Shown in pieces: positions 1 to 8,140 of a stretch of DNA of 64,000 nt. The notes beneath the pieces are model-generated. The model searched no databases. It was not told the DNA's origin and saw nothing but the letters and a program-made list of their open reading frames with translations. A program made the position numbers and the translations under genes. Each line of letters opens with the position of its first letter. The first letter of the stretch is position 1. The stretch covers positions 2,170,001 to 2,234,000 of the forward strand of contig NC_085888.1 of the NCBI RefSeq assembly GCF_035222375.1, read 5' to 3'. This stretch comes from Podospora pseudocomata (lineage: Eukaryota; Ascomycota; Sordariomycetes; Sordariales; Podosporaceae).

Positions 1-169
1 TGGCCAGGGAGCTGGAGCCAGTGGGGCTGCTGGTACTGGGGTTGGCACCCGAACTCAGCGCACCGTGATGATGGGAGGGACTCTGCGAGTGGGCGAGGCC
101 AGTGTGGAGGGGCTGGGAGGCAGAATTGGGATTGGGTGTGAAGGTTCCCTTCTTGGAGTGGGGGACCAT
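1..169 (-). CDS. N-terminal fragment of an unidentified Ser/Pro/His-rich protein
   Basis: A reading frame starts at the ATG whose first base is 169 on the minus strand and stays open to the window edge (56 full codons). It begins MVPHSKKGTFTPNPN and is rich in Ser, Pro, Gly and His, as expected of a disordered N-terminal tail. Codon use (C-ending, few A-ending codons) fits a real fungal exon. The end, SSPTGSSSLA, recalls the stretch before the conserved N-terminal region of some fungal CCR4-NOT scaffold (Not1) proteins, but that is only a weak memory-based guess. The gene continues left of the window and its function is unknown here. Confidence 0.5.
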   Translation of the reverse strand, partial: MVPHSKKGTFTPNPNSASQPLHTGLAHSQSPSHHHGALSSGANPSTSSPTGSSSLA

Positions 170-2096
170 GGATTACCAGGTAGGAATTATGTGTGGAATC
201 GCCGGTGCTGCTATCCAGGGCAAGGCGGGACAGAGCGACTCTTTTTTTGGTGGTGAAGGGGGGGAGCGCGAGGCGCTACTAGGTATTCTGTAGACGTGTG
301 TGGTACGGCAGAGGGGTCTCTCTCTCTCTCCCGTCTCTTTGCGGATCTCTGCTGGGGTAACGAAGTAACGAGGGCTGTTGCTTGTAAGGCCTGTGACGGT
401 GGTCGCGGTCTGGTAATATCGTGGATGGTATTGGCAGCAGGCTCTCGGCAGGGGGCCAGGGACGGTGGTGGGTGAGATAGGGATGGTGATGGAAGATCGA
501 AAGTCGCTTTTTTACGACGTTGTTGAATGGCAAGTGTTGCTTGCCGAGCTAGGTATCCCTTTGAGTTTGGGGCGCTGAGATGCTTGGCACCCACGGCCAA
601 TCGTAGCGACGGAACCGGCGTGATCACGTGAGAGTGTACCTGGAGACACTGAGCCAAATGTGGGGTGACAAGGCTCCGACCGTTAGGTGCCTGAGGAATT
701 AGGCGGCTGCACGCATCGGATTCACCCGAGGCCTACAATAGTATGTCAGTCCGTTCAAGAAGCCTGTCCATAGTGTGAGGAATAAGATTGTGTTAAAAGG
801 GCATTTGCAATACAGTCAAAAGTATGTTCTAATGCAAAGGTAGATAGGCCTAGACTAATGTCCAATAGCTTTGTTTACACTTGGGCAAGCCTGATATACA
901 GTTGTGGCAGATGCTAATTCGACATGACACATCTCTTGGAAGAGACGCATTTGCATGAGGTGTAAATCGTATAGTAAGAGTTCATTTGCAAAGGTAGGGC
1001 CACTTGAATCAATAATTGAGACACTAAAGTAGGTTTTTTTTTTTATTTTTTTTTTATTTTTTTTTACATGCCTTGAAGGATAATCTGTAGGCCTTTAAAG
1101 ATAGTTAATAGGCCTTGAAAGATCGTTTAAAGTCCTATTAATTTACTTTCGAGGCATAGTTAACTTACTTTTGTGAGCCAACTATTTTGTGGTGAGGGTG
1201 TGTGCCCGGTTGAGAAAGGCATTGCATAAAAGTTGCTGACCAATTCCCATCTACCTCATCCCTCCTCAATCTCCATCTCAAAATGTATGGTCTATTCGGG
1301 TTTTATAGCAGACGGCTTCACTCGATATCTGCCACCTGCAAAGTTCCTGTGCTCACCGCATCATACTGTGCTGATACCCAACTTTAGTGGGTCCTCCGAC
1401 TATGCCCCCTGACAGGTCAAGCTTTCTTCCTCGTTTCTTGGTTTCCACAGGACATCCAGTTGTCCAGTCAAGCTTTCTTTTGTTTTTGCGCCAGTTGATT
1501 GATCAGGATGCTTGTCTTTGGTTCACAATACACAGCACAGCACAGTTACACGCATGATCCTATCCATTTCGCACTGCCACACGCCGCTATATCCGACCCA
1601 GTCTACCATAATTGCGACATGGCTGTTGGTCCAGTGATGCAGAATAACCCACTTACAGGCGGCTCACGAGCTGCTTCTTTTGTTCCTAGCGCCCCCAGAA
1701 TTCTGTCACCCCCCGGCTGCATGGTGTGGTACAGCAACCAATGGCATTGCCCTCGCTGCATAGCAACAATGGCCAGCCAGGCCCAATAGTTAGAAGCGGG
1801 AGATCCCTCGTCTGTTTCGTCCGGCACAGACTTCCAGGCTCGGTCTCGATGTTCATGGATGGCAAGGTTCATTTCAAATATGTAGCGTCGTTGGCCGTTG
1901 TCCCCTCATCAGCCTGCCCGTGCTTGGCGGAGCCCTTGGCAGGCTTTTAATCACTTCTCGCTTCTCCCATGCTCTTGTTCTTTTCATCTTTCTGGTGATC
2001 CATGGTTTAGTGACTTTCACCACCCCGACTGGACGCTGGACCAGCTCCCTCTCGCGTCTTGAGCCCATCTCGGCATCTTTCAGGGTCCACAGAGCG
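170..2096. other. Intergenic region between divergent genes, with a repeat relic
   Basis: Divergent upstream region of the 1-169 gene and the hydrolase-CorA gene. It holds a CT-rich tract near 317-333, a long T tract with scattered A at about 1034-1068, and one decayed copy of a dispersed repeat (separate entry). No convincing coding region: small open frames here lack family resemblance. A frame running from 1920 into exon 1 of the next gene opens with GTG, and its first in-frame ATG is at 2097. Confidence 0.6.
1069..1175. repeat. Decayed copy (A) of a dispersed CTTTAAAG-rich repeat
   Basis: Degenerate 20-odd-base units around CCTTTAAAGATAGTTAATAGG follow one another, including GGCCTTGAAAGAT and a CGAGGCATAGTTAACTTAC-type end. 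The same units occur at 10470-10650 and 47566-47740. After the units, copies A and C share a GCCAACnATTTTGTG-like stretch, which shows common descent rather than chance AT-richness. No inverted ends are visible around this copy, so it is taken as a fragment. Confidence 0.6.
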
Positions 2097-5000
2097 ATGG
2101 ACGGAAACACTGGTGCAAACAACCCCACAGACAAGGCTGACATCGACAGGGGGGCGGAGAAACGTCAGGAGAAAGATGAGGCCGAAGAGGTCATAGCCCT
2201 CGAAGTGCTACCAACACGGATTCAGTTCAAAGATTCCCTTCCCAGTCGGTCTTCCAGAGAGTTTACGGAACGCGGCCGAAGCATCAGCAAAGGACGCAGC
2301 CCCAGCCCGCCCTGTATCAACCTTGGCGCTGGATTTGCAGAGTATAGGGGTGATGTGGGCGGCCATGGCTACGATGAGACCGAGGTAGATATCATTGCCG
2401 TTCCCTGTCCTGGGGCGGATCCGATCCAGACATGGATCTACGACAGCGATTCCAGCAGTGCCGAATCCAACTATCATGTCGAGGTTGGATCGCACATCAC
2501 CCGCAGCTCCCAGAGCACCCGCAGCTCCCAGAGTTCTCTTCGCAGGTCAAGCCCATGGGTCACTTTGAGGCTGCGGGAGCGCGTCAACATTGCTCGGGTA
2601 TTCTTGTATAGGCACCGGCATCTTGAGGAGGGAATGAATTTGAAGTCGTTGGCGAATGATCTCCTTGAGCAAGTGCAGGACATTCGCAAGGGATCTGTAA
2701 GTGCATGCATCTTTCTGTCTCGTTTCTGTCGTGTGTGTATTTCCCAAAAATCAGATGCTGATTATGAATATCTCATAGTCTCGGCCCCTGTTTTTCATTG
2801 CGCATAGCATTGGCGGGCTGGTCGTCAAGAGTGCCTTGGTGAGAGCTAGCCAGAAAACAAAGTACCAGGATATAATGGACGACTGTCATGGTGTCACATT
2901 CTTTGGTAGGCTTCTTGTGATGATGTTGATATTGTGGCGTTTGGTAAAACCAGGCTGACAAAGCAACAGGAACACCACATCGCGGCTCAAGCTACATGTC
3001 GATGCCCAACCTCAAGGATTCTATTCAAGACCTTCTCCAGCTTGAATCGCCACTCCCCAGGTCCCTTACAGATGAAATCCTCGTCAATAATCCGAAGCTA
3101 AAACAGCTGCACGAGCAATTCGTGGACATTGCCAGCGAGCTCCGTCTTTGGTCCTTCTACGAGACTCGGGAGTGTTTGCTTTCCGGATCTGGTGCCCAGT
3201 TCACAAACGAAGTACAGTTTACTGCCCCTTTGGTTTCGGTGAAATCTGCTATACTCGAAATCTGGCAAGAAGATATCTTTGGCGTCGAAAGTGACCACGC
3301 GCATCTCGCCGCTTTTGGTCCTGATAATGAGGAGATTTTGCATTCATATCTTGGGGACTTGGCAGGCGCCGTCCTGAAAGCGGCAGAGCTTAGCCGGGAT
3401 CATGTTCACCACCCACTATATCTCAAGAGCCATGTCCAAGTCGAAGTCATTGGGTTCTATGAGGATCCAGATGGCTGGATGGCTGCCACACAGCAGTATG
3501 CTGGTCAAGGGTCGGACGCGAGTGCCGAATCGGGCTCTATCATACGCTTGTATGCCACCAAATACCCCTACAAGGACTTCTTGAAGAAAGGCCCAGAGAA
3601 GTGCCTGTCTGAACGGTTACATGATCGATCGCAAAGGAAGAGGAGAAGAGTACGGAGCCCGAATCGGGCTGGCGGGCGGACAGACTTGCGGCCACCTCAG
3701 TTGCCTCAGGAAACTACCGCTGATGCCAACGTCCTCGGTATCACGCAGGGCCAGCTCGATGTTGGACATCAGGGTGGTGCTGGGATCGGCCCAGAAATCA
3801 TCATCAGTGGAGGTTCACCTGTCGCTCTCGAAAGACCGGCTCTGTTGAGGGTTCCAGCTCAAACTATGCCTGAGCTACGGCCTCCAAGCCCCGAGAGCTT
3901 GGCCAGTGTATCAACCACGGCGTCGGACCCGTTGTTCATTCAAAGGAAGGACTTTGCAGGAGATGGGCCCTTGACCGTGGATTTGCTGGCCAGGCAACAA
4001 GCAGAAATTATGCTCAAGGAGCATGAACTCGGGGCGTCTGCTGGCTTTTCCCGGCCGAATCCCCAACTCAAAAAGTTCACGTGGATTCATATGCCTTTCA
4101 ACAACCCGGTCTGGGTTAAGGAGATCTTTAATGTTCTTTCCGACATCCAAGGGCACGATTTTTCCAAGCTTTTTGACTATGACAACTGGCAATCGAAGCA
4201 CATTCAGAACCGCCATTCCGAATCTCAGCCAGCATTCCTCAAACCAACCTGCAAGTACCTGACCAATACAGGCATAACCTCGCCACGCCCTACCCCTCTT
4301 GTTGGACCATCTTCATCGTTTTTGACACCGAACTGCCTGTTTGTCTACATGCCATACCTTCATTTTGACACCTACCGAAGCATGATCAGGCGCCGGAAGA
4401 TCATCAGAGAGCGCCGGGAGCGTGGCAGGGCGAAACCTGTTCCGAAGCATGTGGCTGATGAGGACTCCCTTGAGCTCAAGATGATCTGGGAGTACATTGG
4501 CTTCGATCCTCCTCTCAATTGTCGTAGGACCTTGGACCAGTTCGGCCACCATTCCCTCAGAGACACCAACTCCCGCGATGATGACCAAATGCTGTACAAG
4601 CTCACCAAAAAGGATGCCTTCTCCCTGACGAAACAGCTCAATGGTGTTGCCACCAAGTCCCAGGCTGGGCCGGTTGGAAGCTCGATGTATTCAAACAAAG
4701 GTTCCAATGGGAGCAACGCCGGCTCCCACAATGACGACGATGAATACGAGGAAGAAACCGAGGCCGAGCTTCGAGATGGTTACGTACTGATGGTTGACCA
4801 GCTCTGGCTCTGGTCCATTGACAAGACCACCCTCACCACCTTCTTCCCTCGCCGGTACTCGACCCCAACAGAAGGCACCCTGTTTCACCAGGCCGACCTA
4901 CGGAACAGCGTATACAACGAGCTCAACGGTGACCTCACCGGCCGTACCGAAAACGCTCTCGACCTGGCTGCTTTGATAGTCTACCACGCTGTCATCGTCT

Positions 5001-6081
5001 TCCTCGACCGTTCCACCCACCCAGACCTGGAGATCTTCCGTCTCTTTGACGAAGCCATTGGCATGTTGGCCGAAAGGATGACGCTTAATATGAAACAATT
5101 CCGGCTCCAATCTCTCAGCATGGACGATGACGAAGACGACGAGGACACCGACTACTCTGACTGGGAAGGGGAGAGCCCAGCCTCGATCAAAAAACGGCAC
5201 AGAAAAGAGCTTGAAAGGTCCGAGAGGGAAAACAGAGAGAACACGTCTGCTCTACTCGAACTGGCAGATCTCAAGGATGAATTAACGGTACTGCAGACCC
5301 TGTTTAAGAACCAGGAGTCAACCGTCAAGCAAATGAAGGATTTCTACGAGATCCATTGCAAGGAGACAAGGAAGAATTGGCAGGAGCCGCTGGATGATGC
5401 GTTGGAGTATTTGGATGATTTTAAGGGGACGGTGAATGAGATGATTGAAAGGGTTAATACGACGAGGAATGATGTGAGTTCTCCCCTACTCAAACACCGT
5501 GACCAAGCAGTAAGCTGACGGATAATGTGAAGTATGAAAAAATGCTCGAAATGGTCCAACGCCAAGCCCAAGTCGACGAGGTCCGCTGGTCACGCCTCCA
5601 AGCCGAGCTCGCCTCGTCCCAAAACCTCTCGGTCATGATCTTCACCACCTTCACCGTCATCTTCCTCCCGCTCACCTTTTTTACCGGACTATTCGGTATG
5701 AACGTTACCAACTGGCAAGAAGAACACATGCCCGACCTCGAGCAAGTCGGCTGGATCTCCCTGCCTACCTCGATCCTCCTAATCATTTTTTCGCTGGTTG
5801 CAGCATTCAGCTGGAGAGTCCAGAGAGGGTTCAAGGGGATATACAAGATTATAAGGGGGGGCTATAAGGAGGTTAAAAAGGGGTATACCCAGAAGCTGGA
5901 GCCGATGTGGAGGAAGGAGAAGAAACGGAGGAGGAGACAGGAGAAGAAGAGGAAGTATGTGGAGAAGCAGACCGCGTGGGATAAGGATGGGATGTATGAT
6001 TTTTGGGACAAGGTGAAGGAGAATCAGAGGAAGATTAGGTATCAGATTCCGGAGCAGAATAGGAGAACGTTGAGGGGGTGA
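2097..6081 (+). CDS. Alpha/beta-hydrolase-CorA fusion membrane protein
   Basis: Four exons: 2097-2696, 2779-2905, 2970-5473 and 5533-6081, giving 1259 residues. All junctions keep frame and use GT..AG with CTGAC-type branch sites. Residues about 135-260 resemble the lipase/esterase-type alpha/beta-hydrolase domain found in many large fungal proteins, with nucleophile elbow IAHSIGG (Ser210) followed by the conserved GVTFFGTPHRGSS block. The long middle part is mixed and acidic with a coiled-coil-like stretch near 1010-1075. The C-terminus has two membrane segments (about 1110-1130 and 1152-1171) with the CorA signature GMN at 1132-1134 (GLFGMNVTNW), then a Lys/Arg-rich cytosolic tail. CorA proteins are Mg2+ channels that assemble as pentamers. 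Ion transport is inferred, and hydrolase activity is uncertain because only the Ser elbow is clear. The start is the first ATG in the frame. Confidence 0.88.
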
Positions 6082-6246
6082 TATATATCATGATTATGAA
6101 GAGATGGATAGAGATAGGTAATGGTAATCCAAAATAATACATTCACAGAAATGCCTTCAACAAATCTTCAAGGCCTGTGCGACTAGGGTCTTGACAGAAG
6201 GTATTACCAACGCCTCATATAGGGCCATTTTCAGCACCGCACTATC

Positions 6247-6294
6247 ACATACGACCATAGACAATCGAAAATACGGGATCCCGTCCGCTCTCCC
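6247..6294 (+). pseudogene. 5' fragment of an interrupted 5S rRNA gene
   Basis: The stretch begins ACATACGACCATAGACAAT and runs through GGGATCCCGTCCGCTCTCCC. It aligns without gaps to the first 48 nt of ascomycete 5S rRNA, including the universal ACATACGACCAT start and the CCCGTCCGCTC loop. The match stops abruptly at about 6294, where unrelated sequence (CTAGTGGTTTGGGG) begins. The matching 3' half lies about 1.25 kb away at 7545-7602 in the same orientation. The break falls just before the internal A box of the Pol III promoter. The gene is therefore split and not expected to give 5S rRNA. Confidence 0.85.
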
Positions 6295-6862
6295 CTAGTG
6301 GTTTGGGGTGCGGCCACAGGCCTAAGGTCTTTCTGATCAGAGGGGTGAGAAAGTGGGGCTCTCGAAGGATTCGGGAGTTCAGGGGTCATGTATATAAGCG
6401 GTCTGCTTCTGACAAGCTATTTTAGACAGGACATCGACTTTTGTTTCTTCGTATTTTTTGCCTAGCACGCGTGCAGGCAATTCTGGCCCTCTGATCAGGC
6501 CAATCCGGTGCTTATTATGTAGCCTGCGAGCCCATAGTGTCTTTTCTTTGTCCTACGTGAAGTGCGGCCTGCGAGCGAGCCACTGTCACGCAGGTGTATT
6601 GATTCAGGGACCTGTTGAGGGTATATTTGTAGTGTCTTGGTTGTATTTGTATGTTTTCTCACCATTTGTGACGAACCCCTATCCAGAACCTCTGAAAGGG
6701 ATACTGGTTGAAGGCACTTCTGAACAATCCTGGTTCGGTACAGCTAAACAGTGTACAACAGTGGCTTATCTCAATCACAATAGTCTGAATACCAACGATT
6801 GTGACTTGTATTGCATACTGCGGAACTGTCTATCTACACCAGCCAGTTCCTCCGTATATATA

Positions 6863-7070
6863 GACCAGTGGACCGTGGACCGTTGACTTACAGACGGTCC
6901 TCGGTCCGCTCCTGATTGGCCGATACTGGACCGTGGACCGTGAGCTCCACCGCGGTCCCCGGTCCTCATCTTATTGGTCCGTTTGCCTCCCTGGACCGTG
7001 AGCCCCGCTCGATCGCGCGGTCCAGTCCTGATTGGTCCCTCGTGGCCCCACTGTCTTCCAGAACCGTGAC
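6863..7070. repeat. 58-bp GC-rich tandem repeat inside the TIR element
   Basis: About 3.4 degenerate copies of a 58-bp unit. The ATTGG motif recurs at 6915, 6973 and 7031, exactly 58 apart. The GGACCGTG motif recurs with ACCG at 6879, 6937 and 6995 (58 apart) and again at 7063. Every unit also carries CGGTCC and its complement GGACCG, so the single strand can fold on itself. The array ends sharply where the AT-rich core starts. Internal subterminal repeats of this sort are known in some DNA transposons as protein-binding arrays; a role here is inference. Confidence 0.75.
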
Positions 7071-7074
7071 ATTT

Positions 7075-7430
7075 TAAATACAAACTTCTGGTAAGATCAG
7101 CTAATCAGAAAAAAAACCGGAATAATTAATTAGAGAAATAGGAAATAAATTTTATAAGAAAATTGTAAAGTTAGAAGTATAATTTAGGAAAAGAATTATT
7201 AGATTATCATAATAATCTAATGATTTAGCTTTAGGAATTATTAGGGAGAAATAATAACTTAAAAGAGTAATAGTTTATACATACAGAAAAAATTTCGTAA
7301 TATATAATATAAATTCTATTCGTTAGTTTTAAAGACTATTATAAATAGGATAAGCTATTATTGTGCACTGATTAGCTACTATTGAACTATTGTCTAAAAA
7401 TACCTTTAACTAAGCATCACTTTCAGAGGT
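7075..7430. other. AT-rich core, probably RIP-mutated
   Basis: A sharply bounded stretch dominated by A and T, with many TA and AATAATCTAATGATTTAG-like strings, unlike the surrounding balanced sequence. It lies inside the TIR element next to a GC-rich array. In sordariomycetes, repeat-induced point mutation (RIP) turns C to T in duplicated DNA and leaves such tracts in old transposons. The TA-rich look fits RIP, but strand-specific dinucleotide ratios were not computed. No coding potential remains. Confidence 0.6.
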
Positions 7431-7544
7431 TTCGGATCATGGTTCGTCATAGTTAACGAACCGTTTAGCGGCACGCTTTTTTCCACGTGTTAAAGTAAAT
7501 AATATATCCTTTTTAGAGTCGCCCATCCTCGCAGCCATATTACA

Positions 7545-7602
7545 TGATCGGCAGATTAGTGCTCAGGTAGGTGACCACTGGGGAACCCCTGCTGTTGTAT
7601 GT
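7545..7602 (+). pseudogene. 3' fragment of the interrupted 5S rRNA gene
   Basis: The sequence TGATCGGCAGATTAGTGCTC, then AGGTAGGTGACCACTGGGG and CTGCTGTTGTATGT, matches the 3' half of ascomycete 5S rRNA, including the C-box region (GGTGACCACTGGG) and the closing TGTTGTATGT that pairs with the ACATACGACC start at 6247. A T-run typical of a Pol III terminator follows at 7601-7606. Together the halves account for about 106 of roughly 119 nt. This half keeps the intermediate element and C box, but the A-box region is at or beyond the break. Confidence 0.85.
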
Positions 7603-8140
7603 TTTTGCTTTTCAGCTTTTTGACCTCGCCGTCAAATGCCCTCAATTCCCATGTGCGGCTTTCCTCGGCTGAGCGGGGTTAGGGCGGGTCCCTTACCCCA
7701 CGAAAATGATGCCCCACCCTGTTTTCAAATGTCAGAGGCTTGAGTGGCTGCACCTCGGGCGGGACGTCATTTGAACGGCTGCTTTCTTGGCCGAAAAATG
7801 AAATCGGAGCCGGCCCTCGAGACGAAGTGGAGAGTGGAGTGAGTGCTGGAACAAGACAAGCGGGTTGAATTGTGTGTGAGAGGAAGCCGGAGTGACCAAG
7901 TCCGATTCTTTTCTCCTCCTCTGACTGTGCAATCCTTTCCCTCGTCTTTTCTGCTGCTGTCTTGTTTGTTTCTTGTTTGCCCGCGGCTGTGGAATTTTTC
8001 TTGGGGAGACCGACTGAAAGAACGCCGTATGTGGTCATAGACCTATACTCTCTCGGCCGAAATTGTTCCCTTGCCCCCCCGCTTCGACGACCGAGACAGA
8101 CACTGTATCTGAATAGGATAGACGAAAAGACACAGTCATC
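7603..8140 (+). promoter_or_regulatory. Upstream region of ETF-QO with two CCTCGG sites
   Basis: Presumed promoter and 5' leader of the ETF-QO gene. It contains CCTCGG at 7663-7668 and 7753-7758. In Aspergillus and relatives this hexamer is the core bound by the FarA/FarB regulators that induce fatty-acid breakdown genes. ETF-QO receives electrons from mitochondrial acyl-CoA dehydrogenases, so fatty-acid control would make sense. Two hits of a 6-mer in GC-rich DNA can arise by chance, so the link is inference. Confidence 0.4.

Larger units (their letters stand above)
6669..7449. mobile_element. Non-coding DNA element with ~31-bp terminal inverted repeats
   Basis: The left end TGACGAACCCCTATCCAGAA continues to CCTCTGAAAG. 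The right end, read on the opposite strand, is TGACGAACCATGATCCGAAA followed by CCTCTGAAAG. The two ends match over about 31 bp with a handful of mismatches. Length is about 781 bp with no transposase frame, so it is a non-autonomous, MITE-like derivative of a DNA transposon. Inside are a GC-rich tandem array and then an AT-rich core. A TA follows the right end but TG precedes the left end, so a TA target duplication is possible but not shown. Confidence 0.7.
6295..7544. mobile_element. Composite insertion splitting a 5S rRNA gene
   Basis: About 1.25 kb of non-5S DNA lies between the two 5S halves. Its left part (6295-6668) has normal base composition with a TATA-like tatataag at 6391 and no long coding frame. 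From 6669 to 7449 lies a separate element with inverted ends (own entry). A right remnant (7450-7544) leads to the 3' half of 5S. The outer insertion shows no clear terminal repeats and its family is undecided; the left part could be an old LTR-type relic. A clean target duplication is not visible, and roughly a dozen 5S bases at the junction are missing or diverged. Confidence 0.6.

Noticed and set aside
1920-2096. N-terminal extension with signal-like hydrophobic peptide before the hydrolase-CorA protein
   Set aside because: The extension would start at GTG; the first ATG in this frame is 2097, within the expected disordered N-terminus.
6458-6886. 142-codon frame within the 5S insertion
   Set aside because: It crosses the left end of the TIR element and the GC-rich array, with no transposase or other domain features.
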